A stretch of DNA of 64,000 nt from Comamonadaceae bacterium (GTDB lineage Bacteria; Pseudomonadota; Gammaproteobacteria; Burkholderiales; Burkholderiaceae_C): the NCBI GenBank assembly GCA_027486495.1, contig JAIXOZ010000073.1:1-64000 (forward strand), written 5' to 3'. The position numbers and the translations under genes are program-made. The first letter of the stretch is position 1; every line of letters starts with the position of its first letter. Below the pieces are notes generated by a model. The model was not told the origin of the DNA, made no database searches, and worked only from the letters and a program-made list of their open reading frames with translations. Below are positions 1 through 10,035 of this stretch, piece after piece.

Positions 1-48
1 GATCATTTGATCGAGACGGTTGCGAAAGAAATCGGCGGTGATGGACAT
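1..48 (-). CDS. IS5-family transposase, N-terminal fragment (runs off the window)
   Basis: Reading from an ATG at 48 to the window edge gives MSITADFFRNRLDQMI. This matches the start of a group of IS5-family transposases, in which an FFRxRLDQMI motif is followed by a DLRHPL-type segment. Only 16 residues are visible, so the catalytic DDE residues lie outside. The ORF is too short for the ORF track. The call rests on remembered family starts and is moderate. Confidence 0.55.
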   Translation of the reverse strand, partial: MSITADFFRNRLDQMI

Positions 49-172
49 ATGGGCCTCAAGAACTCCCAGAAAACAGGCTCCATTGAATATCAATATGGGA
101 GTTTTGAACATTGGGAATGACCCTGAAAGCTAGCATTCATGCGGGTTTCAGGGGTTTATCAGGGACGACTAT
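1..172 (-). mobile_element. Edge of an IS5-like insertion sequence (partial)
   Basis: The left edge of the window holds the 5' end of a transposase reading out of the window, followed by about 120 non-coding bases up to the stop of the HigA gene. The motif TTATCAGGGACGACTA near 157-172 is a reasonable candidate for the outer inverted repeat, because IS5-group elements keep only a short leader between terminus and transposase start. The other end is outside the window, so the terminus and any target duplication cannot be verified. Confidence 0.4.
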
Positions 173-182
173 ATAAGATTTT

Positions 183-524
183 TTATTGTCCTTGTGCAGG
201 CTGGTATTCCCGAATCCTGTCCAGCACATCTTGCATCGACTGACGCGCTACGGCCATGTCGTAGTCAGTTTGCAGGCCCATCCAAAATTCGGCGCTGTTG
301 CTAAAAAACTTGGCTAAGCGCAAGGCGGTGTCCACGGTGATGGCGCGTTTTTCTCGCACGATGTCGTTGATGCGCGGGGCGGGTACTTGCAACGCCATTG
401 AGAGCGCATGCGCCGTGAGTTGGTAGGGCGTTAAAAACTCTTCACGCAGCACTTCGCCTGGATGAATGGGGCGCATGCCGTTGACGGGCACGAGATAGGC
501 TGGGGTGGCTTCTTCAACTTTCAT
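183..524 (-). CDS. higA: HigA-type antitoxin (XRE helix-turn-helix)
   Basis: Antitoxin of a HigBA type II module; the family neutralises the mRNA-cleaving toxin HigB and represses its own promoter as a dimer. The 113-residue protein has the HigA signature RPIHPGEVLREEFL at about residues 18-31. It is followed by a helix-turn-helix with the recognition segment QVPAPRINDIVREKR, a TALRLAKFF helix and the FWMGLQTDYD motif. It lies 11 bp downstream of the toxin on the same strand, so the order is toxin first, as is usual for higBA. Its stop codon almost touches the insertion-sequence edge at 172, yet the protein appears full length. Confidence 0.9.
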   Translation of the reverse strand: MKVEEATPAYLVPVNGMRPIHPGEVLREEFLTPYQLTAHALSMALQVPAPRINDIVREKRAITVDTALRLAKFFSNSAEFWMGLQTDYDMAVARQSMQDVLDRIREYQPAQGQ

Positions 525-535
525 GGCAATTCCTT

Positions 536-814
536 TCAGTGGTAGTCCACGATCTCGACATCCAACACATGGCCGTTTTCAAATCGAAAGCAAATGCGCC
601 ACTGGTCGTTGATGCGGATGCTGAATTGACCACTGCGGTAGCCTTTGAGCGCTTCGAGCCGGTTGTTCGGGGGTATTCTCAAGTCGTCTAGTCGAACCGA
701 TCGGTGCAACATGGCCAGTTTGCGTTCGGCCACTGAGCGAAAGTTGACGAACCTGGCAACTGTTTGCCCTGCAAACAATGCATGGGTGTCTTTGCATCGA
801 AACGACTCAATCAT
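536..814 (-). CDS. higB: HigB-type toxin (RelE superfamily mRNA interferase)
   Basis: Ribosome-dependent mRNA endonuclease of the RelE/HigB-1 family. The 92 residues starting MIESFRCKD contain family landmarks: RLDDLRIPPNNRLEALKG in the middle, then GQFSIRINDQWRICF, and the C-terminal VEIVDYH. The ORF track shows a 336-residue frame here, but residues before MIESF are only the shadow of the opposite-strand PaiB gene. The ATG at 814 gives the normal family length. It forms a two-gene operon with the antitoxin, separated by 11 bp, and is divergent from the PaiB-like gene. Confidence 0.9.
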   Translation of the reverse strand: MIESFRCKDTHALFAGQTVARFVNFRSVAERKLAMLHRSVRLDDLRIPPNNRLEALKGYRSGQFSIRINDQWRICFRFENGHVLDVEIVDYH

Positions 815-919
815 GCCGTGCATCGTATAACGACTGCCGTTAAACGTCAAGAGTGGTGCTGATCCATTTGGGCGTTCTTGTATCAACTCGAATAGCCATG
901 GTTTGGTACATTCATGGCC

Positions 920-2910
<1,991 letters not shown>

Positions 2911-2979
2911 TTCGTTCACTCTCCAAGGGCAGCCGAGCCAGGCCAGATCGTCATATCAGCCTCAACCTCTCAAAAAAAC

Positions 2980-3891
2980 ATGGCCCACATTTACATTTTT
3001 TCCCCCTCCAGCGCGGTGCGCGACAAAGCCGCTTTTCGCCGGGGCGTGAAGCGCCTGAAAGCCCAAGGGCATCAGGTCGAGGTTGATGAAGCCGCGTTGG
3101 CCAGCCACATGCGCTTTGCAGGAGATGACGACACCCGCATTGCCGCCATCACCCGCGCAGCAGCGAGCGAGGCCAATGTGGCGCTGATCTCGCGCGGTGG
3201 CTACGGCCTCACACGCATCTTGTCCGCCTTGCCCTATAAGCAGATCGCCAAAGCGATTGATGGCGGTATGCAGTTTGTAGGTCTAAGTGACTTCACGGCA
3301 TTCAACCAAGCGGTGTACGCCAAAACAGGCCGCATCAGCTGGCAAGGCCCGGCATTGGGCGAAGACTTTGGCTCCGAACAGGAGCCCGACGACATCATGC
3401 AGGCCTGCTTTGACGACTTGCTTTTGGAGCAGGGTGAGGGCACGGGTTGGCAACTGCCCAAGGCTGAAGCTGAGCGCCCCGTGCTAGTGAAAAATGCGCC
3501 CCTGTGGGGTGGCAACCTGACGGTGCTGAATTCGCTGCTGGGCACGCCGTACTTCCCCCATGTCAAAGGTGGCGTGCTCTTTTTGGAAGATGTGGGTGAG
3601 CATCCTTACCGCATTGAACGCATGCTCACGCAGCTGCTGCACGCGGGCGTCTTGGCCGAGCAAAAAGCAGTACTGGTCGGCCAATTCAGCAAGTACAAGC
3701 TGGTGCCCACGCACGACAAAGGCTTCAAGCTGGCCACGGTGGTCGAGTGGCTGCGGGGCCAGATCAAGGCGCCTGTGCTCACCGGTTTGCCCTTTGGTCA
3801 CGTCGAGACCAAGGTCTTGCTGCCAGTGGGTGCCAAGGTCGACCTTGTCACCGAAGGGCGTGACGCGCTGATGGTTTGGGGTCATATTTGA
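2980..3891 (+). CDS. ldcA: LD-carboxypeptidase, peptidase family S66
   Basis: Cytoplasmic LD-carboxypeptidase of the LdcA type, which removes the terminal D-alanine from murein tetrapeptides during cell-wall recycling. The 303-residue length is typical. The N-terminal IYIFSPSS segment, RGGYGLTRIL, and the nucleophile serine in VGLSDFTAFN match the family. The Glu of LFLEDVGEHPYRIERML and the His of GLPFGHVETK complete the expected Ser-Glu-His triad. There is no signal peptide, consistent with LdcA. It follows the TadA fusion by 69 bp on the same strand. Confidence 0.92.
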   Translation: MAHIYIFSPSSAVRDKAAFRRGVKRLKAQGHQVEVDEAALASHMRFAGDDDTRIAAITRAAASEANVALISRGGYGLTRILSALPYKQIAKAIDGGMQFVGLSDFTAFNQAVYAKTGRISWQGPALGEDFGSEQEPDDIMQACFDDLLLEQGEGTGWQLPKAEAERPVLVKNAPLWGGNLTVLNSLLGTPYFPHVKGGVLFLEDVGEHPYRIERMLTQLLHAGVLAEQKAVLVGQFSKYKLVPTHDKGFKLATVVEWLRGQIKAPVLTGLPFGHVETKVLLPVGAKVDLVTEGRDALMVWGHI

Positions 3892-3932
3892 TTCCCTGAA
3901 AAAACAATCCAACAAAAACAAAGGTGACGATC

Positions 3933-6431
3933 ATGAAGTGGCTCGGACGATTGAGTTTGTTAGCGGTGGTCGCCGTTTTGCTCGCAGGTGGTGTTTTGGC
4001 TGTACAGATGCTGCGCAGCTTGCCCCGGCTCGATGGCACGCTGCAACTGCCCGGTCTGGATAAGCCGGTCAGCATCGGTCGCGATGCATCTGATGTGACG
4101 CACATCCATGCCGCATCAGCTTTGGACGCTTGGCGCGCCATGGGTTTTGTGCATGCGCAAGAACGCGGCTGGCAACTGGAGTTCAACCGCCGCGTCATGC
4201 GTGGCGAGTTGTCCGAGATCCTGGGTTCCGCCACCTTGGACACTGACAAACTGATGCGCACCTTGGGCATCATTGCCGTGGCGCGTGAGCAACTGAAAAA
4301 CCTTTCGCCTCTGGCCCAAGCATCCTTGATGGCTTACAGCGAAGGCATTCAGGCTGCTTGGCGCACTGGTGCGGTTCGGCCATCGCCCGAGTTTCAAATT
4401 TTGGGCACGCACGCTGGTGGCAAATCTGGATTGGCGTGGTCACCGGAAGACAGCGTGGGTTGGGCGCTGATGATGGCGCTTGATCTTGGGGGCAATTGGG
4501 GGCAGGAGTTTGCCCGCTTGACTTCTTCCAAGGTCTTGAACAACGCGCAATTGTGGCAACTGATGCCGCCATACCCCGGCGAGCAAGCCGCGACATCGGT
4601 GGATTTGCCGGCGCTTTATGCACAACTGGGGGTCTATGCTTCGGCCAAGACGAGCGCACAAGCAGGACCTGCTGAACCCAGCCAAATGACTGGTCAAGGC
4701 AACCAGCTTGCCCAATGGTCCGCCGAATGGGTGCGCGACATGGGCATACTCGACGGCAAAGGTAGCAACAACTGGGTGGTTCCCGGCAGCCACACCGAGA
4801 GTGGCCATCCTTTGCTGGCCAATGACCCGCATTTGGCACTCAGCTCCCCGGCCATTTGGTACTTTGCCCGATTGCAAGCGCCTGCAACGGTTTGGCAAGG
4901 ACAGTCCTTGCCTGCACTGGATGTGATGGGAGCCACCTTGCCCGGCTTGCCCTTTGTGGTGCTTGGTCGAACCCGGGGTGTGGCCTGGGGCTTTACCAAC
5001 ACCGGGCCCGATGTGCAAGACCTGTATTTGGAGCAACTCGATGCATCGCGGCCTGGCCAATACAGAACGCCCGAGGGTTGGGCCAGCTTTGAATCACGCC
5101 AAGAAACGATTCGCGTCAAAGGGCAGGGCGATGTGAGCTTGACCGTGCGCAACACCCGGCATGGACCCGTCATCAGCGATGTGCAGTCGCAGTACACCGG
5201 CTTGCTCAATACGGACGCCTATGCACTCAGCTTGCGCTGGTCGGCCCTCTCGCCCGACAACCTCACCATCGATGCCGGCATGCAGGCCAACTGGTCACAA
5301 ACTGTGGCACAGTTGGAGCAAGCTTTTGCTGGACACCATGCGCCCATGCAAAGCGTGGTGATGGCCGACACGCAAGGGGAGGTGGCTTTCAGGGCCATCG
5401 GCAAAGTGCCTGTTCGTGGGCCAGAAAACGACATTCGCGGCGTCGCACCCGCACCCGGTTGGTTGGCGCAATACGACTGGCAGGGTTGGATTGCTTACGC
5501 TGAGAATCCGGCTTTGAACACCGAGCAAATCAAGACCAAGGGCTGGCACGCCACAGCCAATCAGAACATCTTGCCCGCGGTCTATCCGCACTTTCTCGGC
5601 GCAGACTGGACCACGCCAGAGCGCTTTGACCGCATTGAGCAACTGATGGCCGCCAATCCCAAACACAGCCTGCAAAGCATGCAAGCTGTGCAAAACGATG
5701 TGCTGTCTTTGGGGGCCAAATCCTTGCTTCCCTATGCCTTGAAAGTACAAGCCACGCACGCTTTGGGTGAGCAGGCAAATAAGTTGCTGGCTGAGTTTGA
5801 CGGGCAGATGCACACGCACAGCGCAGCTGCCTTGGTATTGAACGTCTGGGCTGACGAGGTCACCCGCGCGGTTTTGTTGCCGCGATTGGGGGCCGAGCGT
5901 TTTCAGGGGCTTTATGGCAAGCGCCATTTCAGAGCAGCTTTGCAGGGCATTTTGGCGCGTGACGACAAGTTCTGGTGTGGCGATGCCGGATGCGCACCCG
6001 TGGCCAACGCAGCCATGGACCGTACTTTGATCCGAATTGCTTCGAAACTCGGCCGCGATTCGAGCTCTTGGCGTTGGGGCGCCTGGCATCCGGCCATCAG
6101 CAGCCACAAGCCATTTGGCAAAGTGCCAGGCTTGAACTCCCTCTTTGATGTGCGCGTTGAGAGCGCAGGAGATCTGTTCACTGTGAACGTTGGCCAGTAT
6201 TGGGCCAATGACAAAACCGAACCCTTTGCCAACCGCCACGCGGCATCTCTGAGAGCCGTGTACGACTTGAGCCCGGCAGGTGATTCCCGTTTTATTTATC
6301 AGACCGGACAAAGCGGCCATGTGTTTTCACCACGCAGTCGCGACATGTTACAAGCCTGGTCACAAGGTCAGTACCGCGCTTTGAATTGGCCTACAACACA
6401 GTACCAGCACGAGCTTCGTTTGTTACCTTGA
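3933..6431 (+). CDS. Penicillin acylase family protein (Ntn-hydrolase)
   Basis: Predicted exported N-terminal-nucleophile amidase of the penicillin/acyl-homoserine-lactone acylase family. An N-terminal hydrophobic segment (LSLLAVVAVLLAGGVLAV) is followed by the alpha chain and a spacer. The autoprocessing serine is in GKGSNNWVVPGS, about residue 275 of 832, and the beta chain carries ANDPHLALS and GVAWGFTNTGPDVQDLY. Substrates of this family include penicillins, acyl-homoserine lactones and other N-acyl compounds; the sequence does not decide between them. The ATG at 3933 has AAAGGTGA just upstream, better than the GTG at 3924 used in the track. It is the last gene before the transposon insertion. 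Confidence 0.9.
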   Translation: MKWLGRLSLLAVVAVLLAGGVLAVQMLRSLPRLDGTLQLPGLDKPVSIGRDASDVTHIHAASALDAWRAMGFVHAQERGWQLEFNRRVMRGELSEILGSATLDTDKLMRTLGIIAVAREQLKNLSPLAQASLMAYSEGIQAAWRTGAVRPSPEFQILGTHAGGKSGLAWSPEDSVGWALMMALDLGGNWGQEFARLTSSKVLNNAQLWQLMPPYPGEQAATSVDLPALYAQLGVYASAKTSAQAGPAEPSQMTGQGNQLAQWSAEWVRDMGILDGKGSNNWVVPGSHTESGHPLLANDPHLALSSPAIWYFARLQAPATVWQGQSLPALDVMGATLPGLPFVVLGRTRGVAWGFTNTGPDVQDLYLEQLDASRPGQYRTPEGWASFESRQETIRVKGQGDVSLTVRNTRHGPVISDVQSQYTGLLNTDAYALSLRWSALSPDNLTIDAGMQANWSQTVAQLEQAFAGHHAPMQSVVMADTQGEVAFRAIGKVPVRGPENDIRGVAPAPGWLAQYDWQGWIAYAENPALNTEQIKTKGWHATANQNILPAVYPHFLGADWTTPERFDRIEQLMAANPKHSLQSMQAVQNDVLSLGAKSLLPYALKVQATHALGEQANKLLAEFDGQMHTHSAAALVLNVWADEVTRAVLLPRLGAERFQGLYGKRHFRAALQGILARDDKFWCGDAGCAPVANAAMDRTLIRIASKLGRDSSSWRWGAWHPAISSHKPFGKVPGLNSLFDVRVESAGDLFTVNVGQYWANDKTEPFANRHAASLRAVYDLSPAGDSRFIYQTGQSGHVFSPRSRDMLQAWSQGQYRALNWPTTQYQHELRLLP

Positions 6432-6439
6432 ACGAACAA

Positions 6440-6466
6440 AGGGGCCAAATCGATATCTTTGCCCCT
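6440..6466 (+). terminator. Weak hairpin after the acylase gene
   Basis: AGGGGCCAAA pairs with TTTGCCCCT across an 8-nt loop with one bulged C, directly after the acylase stop codon. There is no strong T-run, so it may be a weak or bidirectional terminator between two originally convergent genes. The remaining bases up to 6563 hold no recognisable gene. Confidence 0.3.
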
Positions 6467-6563
6467 GGATTGAGACTGATTGAACTGACACCATCTTTTT
6501 GACTTAACATAATATACATCGTATGTAATTATTGGCAGGACATAACTCAATGGACAGCCTTCA

Positions 6564-6568
6564 GTGAC
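6564..6568. repeat. Left copy of the 5-bp target-site duplication (GTGAC)
   Basis: GTGAC lies immediately outside the left transposon terminus and recurs immediately outside the right terminus at 24768-24772, at exactly symmetric positions. Five base pairs is the duplication size expected for Tn7- and Tn402-type DDE transposases. Confidence 0.65.
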
Positions 6569-6644
6569 CGGTCACAAAGGTAAATTTGATACGGATTTGA
6601 AGGTAAATCTGATGCTACTCATCAATTGCAAGTAAATTTGATAC
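6569..6644. repeat. Left transposon end with three transposase-type repeats
   Basis: Three direct copies of a 16-bp motif, consensus AAGGTAAATYTGATAC, sit at 6577-6592, 6600-6615 and 6629-6644. The first is part of the terminal inverted repeat; the third begins CAAG instead of AAGG. Multiple spaced transposase-binding repeats at each end are a hallmark of Tn7, Tn402 and Mu-like DDE elements. Proposed role: TniA binding sites. Confidence 0.75.
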
Positions 6645-6678
6645 AGAGAGCCTCGCGTCTTGCTGCCGGAATCGAAAT

Positions 6679-7584
6679 TCATTTTTTTGCCTTCCCCAAA
6701 GGAGGAATGCTCTTCTTTGCCACCGATTTGGATTTCTTAGGCAGCACATCGTTGAGGCGCGCAAGATAGCCAGATGCACGCTCGGATAGCAGTGTGTTTT
6801 GTATGCTGAGCTCGTGAAGTTGCTTGCTCAGATTGTCCGCCAGCTCCTGAGCCTCATTTTTTTGTTGTGTCTGCTTCCTTCTTTCAAGCTCTAGCTCGGC
6901 CTGTAATTTTTTAACCTGTTGGCGCTCGCGATCCATTTCAGTCATCAATCTTCGTTCTGAAGACGCAAACTGTGACTGTAACGCCTGGATTTCTGCACTG
7001 TGAGCCCGCAACTGATCATCGTGACGGCGACGCTCCTGATTGCCTTCTGATACCTGCTGCTGAAGGGCCCGCCGCGATGATGTGAGTTCCTCATCCTTCT
7101 TGTTCACAAGCATTTGAAGCTTGTTAGCCTGATCCTGAGATTCGGCCAGCCTGACCTGTAGCGCATCAAGGGCTTGCTTGAGTTCGGAGGCTTGCCGGGT
7201 GAACGCTCCACGCTCAGCTTCAATTTCATCAAGCGCCGTAGTCATTTTCTGTTCTTGCTGACTTGCTGTGTGCGCGAAATCCGCTTTTGACGCTTCAAAA
7301 GTACTGTTTGCCTCCTGCAAAGCGCTTTTCCAAAGGGTGTTCATGGCTATTTGCACAGCGGCTGGAAGATCGCTTGTTTTCTCGTATTTACCCGTTGGTC
7401 CTCCCAAACGTTCTCCCAATGAAGAAAACCAGACATCTAGCATCGGGCCCACAGTGTTGGGCGATCCACGGCCCAATTTCATGCGAACACGTTCGATGGT
7501 GGGTTTGAGTTGCTCATTGAGCAATTCGTCGGCTGCGCCGTTGACATCGGCTTGCTGGACACCCCTTGGACTTTTCACTTGCAT
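6679..7584 (-). CDS. KfrA-domain coiled-coil DNA-binding protein (TnpT-like)
   Basis: 301 residues. The first 60 or so carry a KfrA_N-type helix-turn-helix region (DELLNEQLKPTIERVRMKLGRGSPNTVGPML is read as two short motifs here: KPTIERVRMKLG and GSPNTVGPML). The rest is a long coiled coil rich in Glu, Gln, Lys and Arg, ending in a basic tail (KKSKSVAKKS). KfrA is a plasmid DNA-binding protein; the same architecture occurs in TnpT, which helps the tyrosine recombinase TnpS resolve cointegrates in Tn4651-like transposons. The gene is divergent from such a recombinase with 118 bp between them, and AAGGAG precedes its ATG. I infer an accessory role in resolution or element maintenance; a repressor role is the alternative. 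Confidence 0.78.
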   Translation of the reverse strand: MQVKSPRGVQQADVNGAADELLNEQLKPTIERVRMKLGRGSPNTVGPMLDVWFSSLGERLGGPTGKYEKTSDLPAAVQIAMNTLWKSALQEANSTFEASKADFAHTASQQEQKMTTALDEIEAERGAFTRQASELKQALDALQVRLAESQDQANKLQMLVNKKDEELTSSRRALQQQVSEGNQERRRHDDQLRAHSAEIQALQSQFASSERRLMTEMDRERQQVKKLQAELELERRKQTQQKNEAQELADNLSKQLHELSIQNTLLSERASGYLARLNDVLPKKSKSVAKKSIPPLGKAKK

Positions 7585-7702
7585 CGCCCTGCTCCTTGCT
7601 GTAAATTTACCTACGATAAGAGATATTTATCGTGATTTATAGTGTTAAAAGATAAATAATATTACATGCTATGTGTGATTTCATCAATAAATTAAGCCAC
7701 TC
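7585..7702. promoter_or_regulatory. Divergent intergenic region, candidate recombination/resolution site
   Basis: This AT-rich 118-bp stretch between the KfrA-domain gene and the recombinase gene contains a perfect dyad ACGATAA-N7-TTATCGT at 7613-7633. That is the size and layout of a tyrosine-recombinase core site (two short inverted arms around a 6-8 bp crossover). A second short dyad ACAT-GCT-ATGT lies near 7663-7673. A palindrome GTAAATTTAC at 7601-7610 resembles the core of the transposon-end repeats. In Tn4651 the resolution site lies between tnpS and tnpT; by analogy this is the candidate site. It must also contain the divergent promoters. Confidence 0.5.
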
Positions 7703-8782
7703 ATGAACTTGCGCCTGCCCACGCTCAAAAATACACCCGCACTGGAGCCAGAGGCCCTGAGCGAAGTAACGCAACGCGCCGTCGAAGATCTGCTGCGCGA
7801 AGGTGAATCGAAAAACACCCTCATCAGCTACCGCAGTGCCTTACGCTACTGGGCCGCATGGTTTGGCGCACGCTACGGCCGACAAATTCAACTGCCCGTG
7901 CCCACCGCCTGTGTGCTCCAGTTTGTCGTCGACCACGCAGATCGAACCACCGACAAAGGCCTGGCGCACGAGCTGCCCATCGAGATCGATCAAGCCCTGG
8001 TGAAATCTGGCTTCAAAGGCAAACTCGGCGCACTCGCTCACAACACCCTGATTCACAGAATTGCGGTCCTGTCCAAAGCCCACCAAATTGGCGAGTTCAA
8101 AAACCCTTGCCACGACCCCAAAGTGCGCGAGCTTCTCTCCCGCACCCGCAAGGCCTACGCCAAACGCGGCGCCCTGCCCCAGAAAAAAGACGCCATCACC
8201 AAAGAGCCCCTTCAAGCCATCCTGCAAACGTGCGATGACACGATCATCGGCATCCGAGACAAAGCGTTGCTCTTGTTCGCGTGGTCCAGTGGCGGACGAA
8301 GACGATCCGAGGTGGCCAGCGCAGACATGCAATTTCTAAAACGCACCGGCCCCGATGCTTATCTCTACAACTTGTCGTTCTCAAAAACAAACCAGGCAGG
8401 TGTTGAGCGCGCAGAAAACCACAAACCCATCTTCGGGCTCGCAGCGCAAGCCCTCACGGCTTGGCTCTCTGCTAGCCACATCACGAGTGGTGCCATCTTT
8501 CGAAGAGTGCGCAAAGGCGGTCACATTGGTGAAGCGCTCTCCCCTGCTGCAGTCAAAGACATCGTAAAAAAGAGATGTCTGCTCGCTGGCATTGACGGCG
8601 ACTATGCTGCCCACTCCCTGCGCTCAGGGTTCGTGACTGAGGCGGGACTCCAAAATGTTCCTCTGGCAGAAACTATGGCAATGACGGGACATCAAAGCGT
8701 CTCAACTGTATTAGGATATTTTCAGATCACACAAGCGACTAAGGCAGCAGACCTTTTGAAAGATACGCGGATTGATGTTTGA
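7703..8782 (+). CDS. Tyrosine recombinase / site-specific integrase (TnpS-like)
   Basis: 359-residue phage-integrase-family recombinase. An N-terminal SAM-like DNA-binding domain (NTLISYRSALRYWAAWFG, about residues 38-55) precedes the catalytic domain. Catalytic residues visible are Arg in SSGGRRRSEV, the HxxR box HSLRSGF, His of MTGHQS and the Tyr in VLGYFQ, with the usual spacing. Because the neighbouring transposition genes lack TnsA and a serine resolvase, cointegrate resolution is the likeliest job. Integration of a separate element is possible, but no attachment-site pair or tRNA was seen. No clear ribosome-binding site precedes the ATG. Confidence 0.88.
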   Translation: MNLRLPTLKNTPALEPEALSEVTQRAVEDLLREGESKNTLISYRSALRYWAAWFGARYGRQIQLPVPTACVLQFVVDHADRTTDKGLAHELPIEIDQALVKSGFKGKLGALAHNTLIHRIAVLSKAHQIGEFKNPCHDPKVRELLSRTRKAYAKRGALPQKKDAITKEPLQAILQTCDDTIIGIRDKALLLFAWSSGGRRRSEVASADMQFLKRTGPDAYLYNLSFSKTNQAGVERAENHKPIFGLAAQALTAWLSASHITSGAIFRRVRKGGHIGEALSPAAVKDIVKKRCLLAGIDGDYAAHSLRSGFVTEAGLQNVPLAETMAMTGHQSVSTVLGYFQITQATKAADLLKDTRIDV

Positions 8783-8909
8783 TGCTTTCAAAATGGCGTG
8801 GCCACTTTTAGACGATGAAAAAAACTACAAGGCAAATGCAGAAAGAATGAATCTGTCGCAAAAGTGGGATTCCGCATTCGAAATTGGTGGTGTACGGCAA
8901 AAACGTAAC

Positions 8910-8938
8910 ACCCCGCCAAGAGTTGGCCTTAGCGGGGT
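8910..8938. terminator. Strong hairpin between convergent genes
   Basis: ACCCCGCCAAG pairs with CTTAGCGGGGT (11-bp stem with one mismatch) around the loop AGTTGGC, midway between the recombinase and the convergent lipoprotein gene. There is no T-run on either side, so it may be a bidirectional weak terminator or a processing structure. The rest of 8783-9031 shows no convincing gene. Confidence 0.45.
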
Positions 8939-9031
8939 ATTGAGCTCACAACGGCATCAACGAGATCCATCTGCAGCAAAAACTATTGGCTGCGTCATTG
9001 AGCTGAGCCTTCACCAATCCGAATCACATCG

Positions 9032-9562
9032 TCAAAGCAACGATTTGTCTTTGATCAAACGAGAACGAAGAGCATGAGGCTTGACTTGTTCATCTGTATC
9101 GTTGGTCCAGGCGTGGGAGGAACTGCCCCAAATCCAATCCGTTCCAGTGATACCGAGCAATCGAACTTCTCCCTTTGCACCTGTTATTGTTCGATCAAAC
9201 GTCTTGCCATTAACACTGAAGGTGAGTTTATGAGTGCCCTCTTTTAATCGCAGACGGATCATTGAGTTGGGAACCGTCTCCATCGCGGCACCACCATCAA
9301 CGGAGACATCCAATGGATGATGTCCTTCGCGCCAATATCGCACGACATAAACGGTCAGTGCGTCTGGCGCAGAGGTGAACGACTTTGCTTCTTCGTCGTT
9401 GGCAAGACTAGGTGCCACATCTTTCGTGCAAATGGCATTTGTTCCGCGGTCTGTGTGGCAATACGGTTTCTCAGCCAGTCGATCCACCGGAGTTGCACAG
9501 CCACTGATCCCGAGGACACAAGCTGAGATCACGAGTGTTTTTGTAATCCAATTTATTGTCAT
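9032..9562 (-). CDS. Predicted lipoprotein of unknown function
   Basis: 176 residues with a lipoprotein signal peptide and lipobox LGISGCAT. The mature part includes a short Cys-containing segment (YCHTDRGTNAICTKD). A beta-rich region follows (ALTVYVVRYW, DGGAAMETVPNSMIRLRLKEGTHKL), reminiscent of DUF2846-type outer-membrane-associated lipoproteins with a beta-sandwich that presents a small ligand-binding face. It is the last gene of the leftward metal-efflux operon, 55 bp after its neighbour. No metal ligands stand out. Function not assigned. Confidence 0.75.
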   Translation of the reverse strand: MTINWITKTLVISACVLGISGCATPVDRLAEKPYCHTDRGTNAICTKDVAPSLANDEEAKSFTSAPDALTVYVVRYWREGHHPLDVSVDGGAAMETVPNSMIRLRLKEGTHKLTFSVNGKTFDRTITGAKGEVRLLGITGTDWIWGSSSHAWTNDTDEQVKPHALRSRLIKDKSLL

Positions 9563-9617
9563 ATTTTTCCTAATTAAATGAAATACGCCTAGCTAAGGCA
9601 AGTGACTTGCCGATGTC

Positions 9618-9992
9618 TCACTTCAATACAAAACGCGCCGATGCGGTTTTGCCTGCTGAATTGACTTGGGCAACAACCTTCGTCCCGGGGGTTATCTTGA
9701 AACTGCCTTTGGCTTCAAGCTTGTCCCCAATCGGTTTCAACTCGACTTCTTGCTTATCTGCTCCAGAAAGCAGTGTGATCTTGGCGGTCGCTTTGCTGAC
9801 ATCAACAGCCTTGCCATGATCACGTAAGTACAACTGCAGGACATCGGGTTTTGCAACCAACTCGTAGTCAACATCTTTGACTGTGGTCAGAACACCCCCC
9901 TGCATGGGCTTGTGATCGCCATCATGGGGTCCTGCCCATGCGAGTCCGCTTAGAACGAGCGACGAGGTAATCAACAAAGAATGTAGTTTCAT
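9618..9992 (-). CDS. Small exported protein with His/Asp-rich N-terminus, metal-operon associated
   Basis: 124 residues: signal peptide ending near GLAWA, then a mature N-terminus GPHDGDHKPM and a compact beta-rich domain (VDYELVAKPDVLQLYLRDHG). The start was moved to ATG 9992, preceded by AAAGGAAA; the longer track ORF begins inside czcA. It follows the RND pump gene by 43 bp. The His/Asp cluster and position suggest a periplasmic metal-binding accessory or chaperone to the efflux system. The domain is common next to CzcA-like pumps but has no firmly known function. Confidence 0.78.
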   Translation of the reverse strand: MKLHSLLITSSLVLSGLAWAGPHDGDHKPMQGGVLTTVKDVDYELVAKPDVLQLYLRDHGKAVDVSKATAKITLLSGADKQEVELKPIGDKLEAKGSFKITPGTKVVAQVNSAGKTASARFVLK

Positions 9993-10035
9993 GAAATTTC
10001 CTTTTTGAATTGAAGTTTGAGCTACGGGTGAACGG

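Noticed and set aside
7703-8782. Integron integrase or prophage integrase
   Set aside because: No attC array, no phage genes and no tRNA attachment site; the neighbouring KfrA-domain gene fits a transposon resolution module better.
8772-9077. 101-residue ORF after the tyrosine recombinase
   Set aside because: No family motif, runs through a strong hairpin and overlaps the next gene.
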